A stretch of DNA of 64,000 bases from DASQPA01 sp963757335 (GTDB lineage: Bacteria; Acidobacteriota; Thermoanaerobaculia; Multivoradales; UBA5704). Of the stretch, positions 22,001 through 28,501 are shown piece after piece. The translations under genes and the position numbers were made by a program. Each line of letters begins with the position of its first letter. Within the stretch, counting starts at the first letter, position 1. The DNA lies in assembly GCA_963757335.1 (NCBI GenBank), contig CAVWRJ010000025.1, positions 1,178,001-1,242,000 of the forward strand. The letters run 5' to 3'. The notes under the pieces were generated by a model. It did not search any database, was not told the origin of the DNA, and saw only the letters and a list, made by a program, of their open reading frames with translations.

Positions 22001-24172
22001 GCCTCGTTCGAGGTCGAAAGAGCGCCGCCCCTCCGCGCTCGCCAGCTCTCCCGCGACCGCTCCAGCCTTGCCGCTCGGCAGGCCGGCGAGATCGATCCGC
22101 CCCAGACGAACCGCGGCGGTCGCGGCGGGCAGGATGCGCTGCACCGGCCGGCCGGAGATGTCCGGGTAGACCGTCCGCAGCACCTCGTGCCGACGGACGA
22201 TCTCGGCCAGGGCCCGGCCGAGAGCCGCCGCGTCGAGCGGCCCAGTCAACGCGACCGCCATCGGAGTGTTGTAGGCCGGGGTGCCGGGGGCCCAGCGCTC
22301 GATGAACCAGAGCTCCTGCTGGGCGTAGGAGAGCGGGATCTCGATCTCCTGGCCACACGGCCGCGGCGGGATCTCGCCGCCGCCGCCGATCTCTTCAATA
22401 CCGGCGAGGGCCGACTCCACCCGCCGGGCGAGGGCGGCGATCGTCGGGTGGTCGTAGAGATCCGCCACCGCGAGCTCGACCCCGAGCGCCGCGCGCACCC
22501 GCGTCAGCACCTGGGTGGCTTTGAGCGAATGGCCGCCGAGGGCGAAGAAATCGTCCACGGCCCCCACCCGCTCCACTCCCAGGACCTCGCCATAGATCGC
22601 CGCCAGGCGCTCCTCGACCGCGTTACGCGGCGCGATCCATTCGCCCTCTAACGCCAGGATGGGGATGATCTGGGCCAGGGCCGCACGGTCGACCTTGCCG
22701 TTGGGCGTCAGCGGCAGTGCCGCGAGAAACACCCAGACTGCGGGCACCATGGGCTCCGGCAGCGCCCGGCCCAGAAAGGTGCGGAGCTCCTGGGGGTCCA
22801 GCGCCGCCCCGGATCGCCCCGCGACGTAGCCCACCAGCCGGCGCTCGGCCCTCTCCTCCAGCGCCAGGACGACCCCCTCCCGGACCCCCGGGTGGGAACG
22901 CAGCACGGCCTCGATCTCCCCCAGCTCGATGCGGTAGCCGCGGATCTTCACCTGGTGATCGATGCGGCCGATGAAATCGAGGTCCCCCGAGGGGAGCTCG
23001 CGCACCCGGTCGCCACTCCGGTAGAGCCGCTCGCCCGGCTTCCCCCAGGGGTTGGGGACGAAGCGCTCCGCGGTCCAGTCGGGCCGGTTGCGGTAGCCCC
23101 GCGCCAGGCTCAAGCCCCCGATCAGCAGCTCGCCGGGCTCCCCCTCCGGCACTCGTAGGAGGTCCCGATCCAGGAGGTGGACGGTGGCGCCGTCCACCGG
23201 CAGCCCGATGGGAGGCGGGGTGTGGGCGCTCCCCGACTCCGGCTCGACGATCGTCCAGGTGGTGCAGACGGTGGCCTCGGTCGGGCCGTAGTGGTTGGCG
23301 AGGGCGAAGGTGTGGTCCGGCCCCGGGCCGCGGTGCAGGCGGTCCCCCCCGGTCAGCATCACCTCCAGCGCGGCGCCCGCCGGCCAGGGCTCTTCGAGCA
23401 CCGCCTCCGCCAACGGGGTGGGGAGGAACGTCTGGGTGATGCGGTGCTCCGCGAGCCAGGCGAGGAGCCGCGCCGGCGCCAGGAGGACGTCGTCCGGCGG
23501 CAGGTAGAGGCAGGCCCCGGCCGCCAGGCAGGGCCAGATCTCCCAGACCGCGGCGTCGAAGCTGGCGCCGGCGAGCCGGGTAGTGCGATCCCCGGGGCCC
23601 AGGTTGTAGATCCGCAGGTGCCAGGCGACCAGGTTGGCGAGCCCGCGGTGCTCGATCTCCACCCCTTTCGGCCGGCCGGTCGAGCCGGAGGTATAGATGA
23701 CGTAGGCGAGGTTCCCAAGCCCGGCAGTCGGGGCGAGCGGCGCCAGTGGGGCGAGCGGCGCCGGCGGAACCGGCTCGCCGAACCGATCGCGGTCGAGGAG
23801 GAGGGTGGCGCCGCAGGCGGCGCCCAGGGCCGGAAAGGCGGCTCTGAGCGGCGCGGTCGTGACCAGCACCCGGGCCCCGGCGTCGGTCGCCGAGTAGAGC
23901 AGGCGCTCCTCTGGATAGGCGGGGTCGAGCGGCAGGTAGGCTCCCCCCGCCTTGGCCACGGCGAGGGCGGCGACCACCGCCTCCGGGGCGCGCGGGGTGA
24001 GGAGGGCGACGATCACCTCCGGACCGACCCCCAACCCGCGCAGAGTGTGGGCCAACCGGTCGGCCTGGGAGTCGAGCTCGCCGTAGGTGAGACTCCTCCC
24101 GGGGGCGACCACGGCGGGCGCGCCGGGATCGGCCGCGGCGCGCGCCGCGATCTGCTCGTGGACCGGATGCAT
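19067..24172 (-). CDS. NRPS initiation protein, A-T-C-A-T
   Basis: An intact 1701-residue protein that opens directly with an adenylation domain and has no upstream condensation domain, so it is probably the starter of locus A. First A domain: YTSGSTGRPKG near 23690, FDAAVWEIWP, FLPTPLAEAV; pocket D,A,W,F,L,G,H,V,C, closest to the leucine code DAWFLGNVVK. First carrier: LGGHSLKA near 22535. C domain: HHIVSDDWT near 21920, with Asp where Gly is usual. Second A domain: near 20490, pocket D,L,F,N,N,A,L,T,Y plus Lys, which I recognise as an alanine code. Second carrier: LGGDSILT near 19335. An Ala/Val-rich linker and the tail LSREELADLLAGLD end the protein. It follows the oxygenase stop by three bases, indicating coupled translation. 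Confidence 0.94.
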   Translation of the reverse strand: MHPVHEQIAARAAADPGAPAVVAPGRSLTYGELDSQADRLAHTLRGLGVGPEVIVALLTPRAPEAVVAALAVAKAGGAYLPLDPAYPEERLLYSATDAGARVLVTTAPLRAAFPALGAACGATLLLDRDRFGEPVPPAPLAPLAPLAPTAGLGNLAYVIYTSGSTGRPKGVEIEHRGLANLVAWHLRIYNLGPGDRTTRLAGASFDAAVWEIWPCLAAGACLYLPPDDVLLAPARLLAWLAEHRITQTFLPTPLAEAVLEEPWPAGAALEVMLTGGDRLHRGPGPDHTFALANHYGPTEATVCTTWTIVEPESGSAHTPPPIGLPVDGATVHLLDRDLLRVPEGEPGELLIGGLSLARGYRNRPDWTAERFVPNPWGKPGERLYRSGDRVRELPSGDLDFIGRIDHQVKIRGYRIELGEIEAVLRSHPGVREGVVLALEERAERRLVGYVAGRSGAALDPQELRTFLGRALPEPMVPAVWVFLAALPLTPNGKVDRAALAQIIPILALEGEWIAPRNAVEERLAAIYGEVLGVERVGAVDDFFALGGHSLKATQVLTRVRAALGVELAVADLYDHPTIAALARRVESALAGIEEIGGGGEIPPRPCGQEIEIPLSYAQQELWFIERWAPGTPAYNTPMAVALTGPLDAAALGRALAEIVRRHEVLRTVYPDISGRPVQRILPAATAAVRLGRIDLAGLPSGKAGAVAGELASAEGRRSFDLERGPVLRTLLLRLGPTEHRLLFLLHHIVSDDWTVSLLLSELAALYRAFAAGRPSPLPEPRLQYADFAIWQHGFLAGAVREKLLAYWRQRLASAPMVLELPADRPRPAGFSFAGSRLSAALPIDLVGRLGSLARRKDASLFMVLLAGWSALLGRYAGEDDLLLGSPSANRNRLELESLAGLFIHTLVLRARLAGEPSGAALVAQLRETTLGAYAHQDLPFQQLVDALEPARDPSRHPMVQVFFVFGNAPLPPRELAPGVGLVVSEVDAGVAKVDLSLYVQEEEGGLTLQWEYPTALFDRATVERFHGHFRTLLAGLAAAPEMPVSTLPLLAPAERRQLALWNAESARRPLAGGTPAGEETLARLFAEQAARTPGATALVVGLTRLTYGDLAARVDRLARRLAAQGVGPEVGVALFLPRTADLVVAMLATLSAGGFYVPLDPAYPAERLAFLIRDSGAAVLVTTSALAPEAPAGAARTIRLDGPEAPLPSPLSMQRALPANLAYLIYTSGSTGRPKAVGIAHASASLLVRWAQGVFSEAERSAVLAATSIAFDLSVFEIFLPLSSGGTVILADNVLALTELPARAEVTLVNTVPSALAELLRLGALPPSVRTVNLAGEALPRGLADQVHALPTVERLYNLYGPSEDTTYSTFAEVERRSRRSPGIGRPVAGTSAYVLGGGLGAGAAEPLPVGVPGELYLGGGGLARGYLGRPELTAERFVPDPFSGGSGARLYRTGDLVRRRPTGDLDFLGRRDHQVKVRGFRIELGEIESALAACPGVAAVAVLARRDGSSDLRLVAYIAPETPSAAALRGALEQRLPHYMIPALWVFLPSLPQTPHGKLDRRALPAPRPERPEAESAYRAPRGRVEEILAEVWAEVLGLPRVGVLDNFFALGGDSILTIQVVARCRERGLEVVPRQIFRHQTVASLAAVAAVAAAVAAAAAVATTPPILSLPPVAPNEAASFPQADLSREELADLLAGLD

Positions 24173-24175
24173 CGG

Positions 24176-26059
24176 CTAGACCGCGTCTTTCTCGGCGACG
24201 GTTGCGATGTTGGCGATGTTGGCGATATTGGCGACGGTGGCGACGGTGGCCGCCGGCGCGAGATAGCCCGAGAAGTCGGTCGCGATGACCCGGGTGCCGT
24301 GCAGCCGGTCGCCGAGCGAGGCGTCGAGGTCGCGCACCACCGCCACCCGCTGCAGCCAGCGGTCGCGGCCGTCGTAGTGGGCCTTGAAGTTCGAGCGGGC
24401 GTGCACCGACCGCCGGTTGTCGATCACGAGGAGGCTCCCCGGCTCGATCGTCACCTCCCGCTTTACGTCGTTGACCAATTCCCGCACGACCTCCAGAGCG
24501 CGCCGGGCGGCCGGGGTCTGCCCCACCATCAGGTCGAGGTCGTAGCGCAGGAACGGGTCCTGGCGGTCGCCGTAGAGCACCGACACCAGCGGCCCCGCCC
24601 CCCGGCGCTCCCCGGTGTTGCCGAACGAGTAGTCCACCCCGCTCCTGAAGAGGTCGGCGAACAGGGTGTCCCGGTCGGCGGGATCGAGCAGGTGGATGAA
24701 GCGCCGCACGCTCGAAAAGATCGTCCGCGCTTCGCCGGCAGGGTCCTGGCGCAGGCCGTAGAGCAACACGTAGTCCGGCATGAACGGGTGGAAGGCGATC
24801 TCGGTATGAAAATCGAGGAGGATGGACGAGCTCTCCGACGACAGCTTGTCGGCGTTCCCCGGGGTGGGAAAGACGTCCTGGAAGAGGCTCCCCTCTTTCT
24901 CCTGGAGATATCCCACCGGCTCGCCGAGGGCCGAGGCCACGGCGCAGAGCCAGAGCTCGCTCGCGTGGGTCGCCTTCCTTCCCCGGTCCCCCGAGCGCGT
25001 CGGGGTCGGCGGGACCACCGGGTCCGGCGGAAAACCGCGGAGGAGAAGCGCCCCGTCGACGTTGCCCTTCTGGGCGAACTCGACGAGCGCCCGCCGGATC
25101 CGCTTCGGCAGCTCGTGGAAGGCGAGCTTCGCCTCGAGGTCGAAAGCCTCGAAATCGGCCGGGGTCACCGCCATTCCGGCGAGGAGCCGCGCCATCGCCT
25201 CCCGCTCGCCGCCGGTGAAGTCGACCACCGTGCCCGGCGCCGGCCCGGTCTCCGCGGAGAGACCGTGGGCGACCAGGTCGTGAGCGGTCTCTCCCGTGCT
25301 AAAGATGTCGGCTACCGCGGCGGCGTGCTGGCCCGAGAGCCAGGCGAGGAGACCGACGAGGAGAGCGCGGTTGTCGTTGTAGGAGAGGAAGGGCTCGGCA
25401 AAGAGATCGGAATCGCCCACCGCCACCACCCGGCCGCGGCCCACCTCCAGCGCCGCGAGGACCACCTCCCCCTCGCCGCTTCGGACCACCCCCTCGGCCA
25501 TCCCAGTGAGGAGCTCCAAGGTGCAGCCCGAGCCATAGGAAATCTTTCTTACCCCAGAAGCGGCGGCGTGCGCCGCGATCTCGGTGGTCTCGAAGATCGG
25601 CAGCCGGAGAGGGCCGCGCACCCGGTCGGCGGCGATCGTCGCCACGTCGTTTCTGAAACGGATTCCGAACGGCGCTAAAACATCATTGATATTCGAGCCC
25701 CAGGAATCGATCTCGAACTCGCCGAGGACGAGGAGCCCCAGGCCACCTTTTACGGCGGCTGCGACCGCCGCGATCTCGGCAGCCGAGAAGATCGCCTCCC
25801 CTCCCACTCCCAGATGCTTGTGCCGTCTCAAACAGCAGTGATTGAGGAGGAGCACGTCTCCGGTTGCCAGGATCTCTTCAGTCAGCGGACCTTCCGTAAT
25901 GCGCACGACGGTCCCAGAAAAACGTGAGCGGATGAGATCCGCTACATGCGCATACGAGTAATATCGCGGCGCTTCGTTGGTCCGCCGGCTGAGCTCTAGC
26001 GCAAGCCCGGGATCGATCGTCCAGGTCTGGTTGTGACCTTCGTCATACAGCAGTCGCAT
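24176..26059 (-). CDS. Fe(II)/2-oxoglutarate oxygenase (AsnO/VioC-like) fused to an N-terminal DUF4350-like domain
   Basis: A 627-residue protein read from ATG 26059, chosen because GAGGGG lies just upstream; a TTG at 26161 in the same frame would add 34 residues. Residues about 300-590 are a clavaminate-synthase-like oxygenase: the metal motif His418-Thr-Glu420 in DFHTEIAFHPF, the distal His553 in SVHARSNF, and 2-oxoglutarate-binding arginines in YDGRDRWLQR. Family members hydroxylate the beta carbon of free or carrier-bound amino acids, such as Asn or Arg. Residues 1-255 resemble DUF4350/GATase-like folds (GDVLLLNHCC; GRGRVVAVGDSDLF; then NDNRALLVGLLAWL). The extreme C-terminus is a low-complexity ATVANIANIAN stretch encoded by a 9-bp satellite. 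As first gene of the NRPS operon it probably tailors one building block; which one is unknown. Confidence 0.85.
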   Translation of the reverse strand: MRLLYDEGHNQTWTIDPGLALELSRRTNEAPRYYSYAHVADLIRSRFSGTVVRITEGPLTEEILATGDVLLLNHCCLRRHKHLGVGGEAIFSAAEIAAVAAAVKGGLGLLVLGEFEIDSWGSNINDVLAPFGIRFRNDVATIAADRVRGPLRLPIFETTEIAAHAAASGVRKISYGSGCTLELLTGMAEGVVRSGEGEVVLAALEVGRGRVVAVGDSDLFAEPFLSYNDNRALLVGLLAWLSGQHAAAVADIFSTGETAHDLVAHGLSAETGPAPGTVVDFTGGEREAMARLLAGMAVTPADFEAFDLEAKLAFHELPKRIRRALVEFAQKGNVDGALLLRGFPPDPVVPPTPTRSGDRGRKATHASELWLCAVASALGEPVGYLQEKEGSLFQDVFPTPGNADKLSSESSSILLDFHTEIAFHPFMPDYVLLYGLRQDPAGEARTIFSSVRRFIHLLDPADRDTLFADLFRSGVDYSFGNTGERRGAGPLVSVLYGDRQDPFLRYDLDLMVGQTPAARRALEVVRELVNDVKREVTIEPGSLLVIDNRRSVHARSNFKAHYDGRDRWLQRVAVVRDLDASLGDRLHGTRVIATDFSGYLAPAATVATVANIANIANIATVAEKDAV

Positions 26060-26229
26060 AGGACCCCTCAGTAATTGACCGATAAACAACAAAACCCAAT
26101 AGATAGAACTGCTTCGGGTGGACCGGTAGCCCGGCGCCCGACCGTCTACGATCGCGGTCAAAGGAACGCTGACACGCGCCCCCTAGCGCATCTTCTGTTC
26201 CTTCGTGTGTGAAACAATCGCACCGTCCT

Positions 26230-26299
26230 AGCGCGCCACGAGATCGGCGCCTGCAAGAGCCCCCCGGCTCTTCGGTGCACACCTGTAAAGTGGCGCGCT
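26230..26299 (-). promoter_or_regulatory. Two-tier stem-loop in the probable NRPS operon leader
   Basis: A perfect 10-bp inverted repeat (AGCGCGCCAC at 26230-26239, GTGGCGCGCT at 26290-26299) encloses a second 7-bp stem (AAGAGCC at 26255-26261, GGCTCTT at 26266-26272) with a CCCC loop. The inner stem can extend by three more pairs across a bulge. It lies about 170 bases upstream of ATG 26059. No U-tract follows, so a simple terminator is unlikely; a leader RNA structure or operator is inferred. Confidence 0.4.
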
Positions 26300-26351
26300 G
26301 GTGGGAAAAGCGGGACAGCGGAGAAAAAATAAAAATGGCCGAAGTAGTGCG

Positions 26352-26371
26352 TTGAAAACTATTTCAAATAG
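26352..26371. promoter_or_regulatory. Overlapping A+T-rich palindromes, possible operator
   Basis: TTGAAA-ACTA-TTTCAA (26352-26367) overlaps CTATTT-C-AAATAG (26359-26371). Both are perfect inverted repeats within the A+T-rich patch between the divergent NRPS and bcp genes, a typical place for a dimeric regulator to bind. No regulator gene lies nearby. Confidence 0.35.
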
Positions 26372-26461
26372 GAAGCTCGCGCGCGTTTTGCGCGCACGGA
26401 CGATAAGGAGCTTGGGCGGGGGAAAATCGCTCCCCCGCACGACGCCGTCACGGCTTTGCGG

Positions 26462-26489
26462 TAGACTCCGCCGGCCGGTTGACCGGCCG
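26462..26489 (+). promoter_or_regulatory. bcp -10-like hexamer TAGACT and downstream palindrome
   Basis: TAGACT at 26462-26467 matches hexamers found 30-150 bases before other starts in this window. Immediately after it, CGGCCGGT-TG-ACCGGCCG (26472-26489) is a perfect 8+8 palindrome that would fall around the transcription start, so it could be an operator or a leader hairpin. The bcp ribosome site GGAGGAG follows at about 26511. Confidence 0.4.
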
Positions 26490-26523
26490 CCTTTCGCGCG
26501 ACCACTTTTAGGAGGAGACCAAG

Positions 26524-27003
26524 ATGTCCGACACCCCCACCTGGGTCGAGGAGGGCGAGACCGCCCCCGACTTCACCCTCCCTGCGGACGACGGCAGCAC
26601 CGTCCACCTGGCGGATCTCCGCGGCAAGCCCGTGGTGCTCTACTTCTACCCCAAGGACGACACCCCGGGCTGCACCAAGGAGGCCTGCTCCTTCCGCGAC
26701 CGGAGCGCGGATCTAGGCGCGCACGGCGCCGTCGTCCTCGGGGTGTCACCCGACGACGTGGCGAGCCACGGCCGCTTCCGCGACAAGTACAGCTTGAACT
26801 TCCCCCTCCTCGCCGACGCCGGCCACCAGGTGGCCGAGCGCTACGGTGCCTGGCGGGAGAAGAACATGTACGGCAAGAAGTCGATGGGCATCCAGCGCTC
26901 GACCTTCCTCGTCGACCGCGACGGCAGGATCAAGAAGGTGTGGAAGAAGGTCTCGGTCGACGGCCATGACGAGGACGTTCTGAAAGCCCTCGGAAGCCTC
27001 TAG
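26524..27003 (+). CDS. bcp: Thioredoxin-dependent peroxiredoxin (Bcp/PrxQ type)
   Basis: 159 residues, full length for the Bcp family. The peroxidatic Cys50 lies in YPKDDTPGCTKEACSF and the resolving Cys55 is five residues on, the 2-Cys Bcp arrangement. The conserved GVSPDD, the FPLLAD stretch and the ST-FLVDRDG strand are also present. It reduces hydroperoxides in the cytoplasm with electrons from thioredoxin. GGAGGAG precedes the ATG at good spacing. It is divergent from NRPS locus A and followed after 25 bases by a transporter gene. Nothing abnormal is seen. Confidence 0.97.
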   Translation: MSDTPTWVEEGETAPDFTLPADDGSTVHLADLRGKPVVLYFYPKDDTPGCTKEACSFRDRSADLGAHGAVVLGVSPDDVASHGRFRDKYSLNFPLLADAGHQVAERYGAWREKNMYGKKSMGIQRSTFLVDRDGRIKKVWKKVSVDGHDEDVLKALGSL

Positions 27004-27021
27004 CGAAGTCCCGCGGTATTC

Positions 27022-27102
27022 GGCGACATTGGCGGCATTGGCGACATCGGCGACATCGGCGACATCGGCGGCATTGGCGGCATTGGCGGCATTGGCGACA
27101 TC
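27022..27102. repeat. 9-bp satellite, nine copies of GGCGRCATY
   Basis: Nine head-to-tail 9-mers, all GGCGACATT, GGCGGCATT, GGCGACATC or similar, run without interruption over 81 bases between bcp and the body of the transporter gene. Because the unit is three codons, it is read through as an Ala/Leu/Thr/Ser-rich leader. Shorter stretches of the same type occur elsewhere in the window, for example 24190-24245, 7279-7305 and 1583-1613. Confidence 0.9.
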
Positions 27103-27991
27103 CACCCGGCGGCTCGCGCGTCTCGCGCTCCTCGTGGCCACGGCGATCTGGGCGACGAGCTTCGTCGTCGCCCAGCGGGCGCTCGCGGTGATGCCTCTCT
27201 TCCACCTGCTGGCCTTCCGCTTCAGCCTGGCGACCCTGCTCCTCCTGCCGCTCGTGCGCAGGGTGCGCTGGACCTGGGCGCTCGTCAAGGACGGTCTGGG
27301 GATCGGCCTCGCCCTCTTCTGCGGCTTCGTCCTCCAGGGGGCCGGGCTCCTCTGGACCACCCCGTCCCGCGCCGCCTTTCTCACCGGCCTCTCGGTCGTC
27401 CTCCTCCCCCTCTTCGGGCTCGCCGTGGGCCGCCGGCTGGCGCTCGGGCCGGCCTTGGGCGCTCTCCTCGCCGCCGCCGGGCTCTGGGTGCTCTACCGGC
27501 CCACCGCCGGCCAGGTCACGGGCTTCGGCCGCGGCGACGCCCTGGAGCTCGCCTGCGCTTTCGCCTTCGCCATCTTCGTCCTGCTGGTCGAGCGAGCGGC
27601 CCCCCGGCACCCGCTCCCCGCCCTGGCGGTGCTGGAGTTCGGGGTGGTCGCCGGCCTCTCTCTCCTCTCGTTCGCCTTTGAGCCCCCCGCGGCGCGGGAG
27701 CTCACGGGCTTCGGGCTCTTCGCCGTCCTCGCCCTGGGGATTCTCGCCACCGCCCTCGCCTTCCTCCTCCAACTCTACGGTCAGCGCCACCTCTCGGCCA
27801 TCGACGCCGGCGTCATCTTCACCCTCGAGCCGGTCCTGGCCGCCGTCCTCTCGGTCGGCCTCGGGGCGGAGCCCTGGACCCGTTCGCTCGCCGGCGGCGG
27901 CCTCCTGGTGGTAGCCGCCATGCTGGTAACCGAGCTCTGGGGAGGCCCCGGGGATGTACCTCCGGCCATCGCCGCCATGCCGAGGGGCTGA
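27029..27991 (+). CDS. DMT-family (EamA) drug/metabolite transporter
   Basis: Roughly 300 residues of membrane protein with ten predicted helices in two EamA repeats, starting with LALLVATAIWATSFVVAQRAL and ending with a VIFTLEPVLAAVLS helix typical of the family. Members move small metabolites across the inner membrane; the substrate cannot be told. The true start is uncertain. The longest reading begins at TTG 27029 inside the 9-bp satellite, giving an N-terminus of about 24 Ala/Thr/Ser/Leu residues before the first helix, and no ribosome site is seen. Translation may be coupled to bcp, which ends 25 bases upstream. Confidence 0.85.
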   Translation: MAALATSATSATSAALAALAALATSTRRLARLALLVATAIWATSFVVAQRALAVMPLFHLLAFRFSLATLLLLPLVRRVRWTWALVKDGLGIGLALFCGFVLQGAGLLWTTPSRAAFLTGLSVVLLPLFGLAVGRRLALGPALGALLAAAGLWVLYRPTAGQVTGFGRGDALELACAFAFAIFVLLVERAAPRHPLPALAVLEFGVVAGLSLLSFAFEPPAARELTGFGLFAVLALGILATALAFLLQLYGQRHLSAIDAGVIFTLEPVLAAVLSVGLGAEPWTRSLAGGGLLVVAAMLVTELWGGPGDVPPAIAAMPRG

Positions 27992-27996
27992 GGCGC

Positions 27997-28501
27997 TTAC
28001 GCGCTCTGGATCTCGATTCTAATCGTCTCTCTCCGAGCTTTATCTCCACTCCTGTTTTCATTAGGTCGGCGCTCCGCCGGATCTCTGCAGCCAGGGTCTC
28101 CTCGGCCAGGTAGTCGCTCGCCGCGTCGAGGGTTGCCGCGAGCTCGTCGCCGGCCGCATAGCGGATGCGGTCCGCTACGGCGAGTCCTATCTCCTTGCGC
28201 AGGCTCTGGATGTGCCGTACCAGGTCGCGCACCCTCCCCTCGCGGAGCAGCGCCTCGTCCAACCGGGTGTCGAGGGCGACGAGGAAGCCGCTCCCTTCGG
28301 CGATCTCCCAGCCCTCTTCGGCCGTCTTCTCGATCACTACCTCTCCAGGCCGTCTTCTCGATCACTACCTCTCCAGGTCGTCTTCTCGATCACGACCTCT
28401 CCAGGCTCCAGGGTGACCGCCTGCCCCTCCACTTCGATCACCAGCGCTCCCTGGCGCAGGCGGGCCTCGCTCTCCGCGGCGAGGCGCGCCGCCAGAGCCC
28501 C
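27997..28501 (-). pseudogene. Duplicated 3' end of ileS (fragment)
   Basis: The minus strand encodes a copy of the last 150 or so codons of the isoleucyl-tRNA synthetase gene that ends at 30426. DNA identity by eye is above 90 percent from about 28050 to 28500 (for example RVRDLVRHIQSLRKE and ELAATLDAASDYLAEETLAAEIRRSAD). The copy has no start and is broken by a 28-bp tandem repeat, whose unit is not a multiple of three. Its last 20 or so codons differ (ending TIRIEIQSA instead of TVRLAVERV), which suggests an old genuine ileS terminus rather than a fresh copy. The homology stops abruptly at the end of the adjacent gene at 28502. Confidence 0.85.
28323..28406. repeat. 28-bp tandem repeat, three copies
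   Basis: The unit starting CGTCTTCTCGATCAC is repeated at 28323, 28351 and 28379 with one or two changes. The functional ileS copy has this segment once, so two extra copies expanded inside the fragment and shifted its frame. Confidence 0.9.

Larger units (their letters stand above)
26060..26523. promoter_or_regulatory. Divergent intergenic region between NRPS locus A and bcp
   Basis: 464 bases with no convincing gene. The bcp-proximal half includes a conspicuously A+T-rich patch (about 26320-26375) in a G+C-rich genome. The region holds the stem-loop, palindromes and -10-like hexamer listed separately, plus two G+C-rich hairpins, GCGCGC-GTTTT-GCGCGC near 26380 and GCGGGGG...CCCCCGC near 26418. 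It must carry the promoter of the NRPS operon on the minus strand, but I find no clear -35/-10 pair there. Confidence 0.6.

Noticed and set aside
26060..26161. Longer oxygenase start at TTG 26161
   Set aside because: ATG 26059 has a good GAGGGG ribosome site; the 34 extra residues show no family similarity. It is not fully excluded.
26930..27790. A 286-codon minus-strand frame with a Cys/Arg repeat opposite the DMT transporter
   Set aside because: The Cys-Arg repeat is the reverse reading of the 9-bp satellite and the rest is the shadow of the transporter.
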